Assembly (NCBI GenBank): GCA_021793745.1
Contig: JAJYSD010000083.1
Location: 1 to 6,363 of the forward strand
Source of the DNA: Bacillota bacterium
Lineage (GTDB): Bacteria > Bacillota > Bacilli > Thermoactinomycetales > DSM-44946
Direction: 5' to 3'
DNA length: 6,363 nucleotides
Shown here: piece after piece, positions 6,271 through 6,363 of the stretch
How the letters are laid out: every line of letters begins with the position of its first letter
Position numbering within the stretch: position 1 is the stretch's first letter
Program-made: the position numbers and the translations under genes
Notes under the pieces: model-generated
Told to the model about the DNA's origin: nothing
Databases searched by the model: none
Seen by the model: only the letters and a program-made list of their open reading frames with translations

Positions 6271-6363
6271 TGACTACTCTATTTCTGCAAGAACTTTTTG
6301 TTCAGCCATTCCCCTCCGATTCCGCCCGTTTCGAAGCACACCAGCCCCCAACAAAAAAAAGGA

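Noticed and set aside
6291..6303. Small hairpin GAAC-TTTTT-GTTC upstream of ccpN
   Set aside because: A four-base stem is expected by chance at this frequency and has no further support.
6353..6360. Run of eight T on the minus strand at the right edge, possibly the end of a terminator of the upstream gene
   Set aside because: The required stem would lie outside the window, so it cannot be confirmed.

Overview
This is a low-copy chromosomal core region of a Gram-positive bacterium in the Bacillales. The genes are close relatives of Bacillus/Geobacillus proteins. The order ccpN - PPDK regulator - (insert) - dnaG follows the Bacillus subtilis order ccpN-yqfL-yqxD-dnaG-sigA, as I remember it. 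The fairly high GC (roughly mid-to-upper 50s by eye), the many non-ATG starts and the presence of pyruvate,phosphate dikinase suggest a thermophilic lineage such as Thermoactinomycetaceae. That placement is inference, not proof.

Layout. Bases 1-819 (minus strand) hold the first 273 codons of DNA primase, cut by the left edge at the start of its TOPRIM domain. Bases 820-1459 are a 640-base gap with no convincing gene; it holds several palindromes and a stem-loop just before the next gene's ribosome binding site. Bases 1460-1948 (plus strand) hold an AhpD-like protein with a complete E/CxxC/H peroxidase motif. A strong intrinsic terminator (1956-1998) separates it from the convergent minus-strand operon. 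That operon reads right to left: ccpN (6186-5551), the PPDK regulatory kinase/phosphorylase (5518-4691) and ppdK (4691-2025). Bases 6187-6363 are the operon's upstream region, with a palindrome and a full match to the CcpN operator consensus.

How the genes fit together. PPDK makes phosphoenolpyruvate from pyruvate, the entry step of gluconeogenesis. The regulatory protein switches PPDK off and on by phosphorylating a threonine two residues before the catalytic histidine, and both residues are present here. CcpN represses gluconeogenic genes in B. subtilis. One transcript would therefore carry the transcriptional repressor, the post-translational regulator and the enzyme, and the promoter carries apparent CcpN sites, which suggests autoregulation of the whole switch.

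The most unusual points are in that operon. ccpN and the regulator gene have no in-frame ATG/GTG/TTG at their homology-supported starts, but each has a strong Shine-Dalgarno sequence exactly 9 bases before an ATC and an ATT respectively. A third such signal lies 9 bases before a TTG that immediately precedes the ATG of ppdK.
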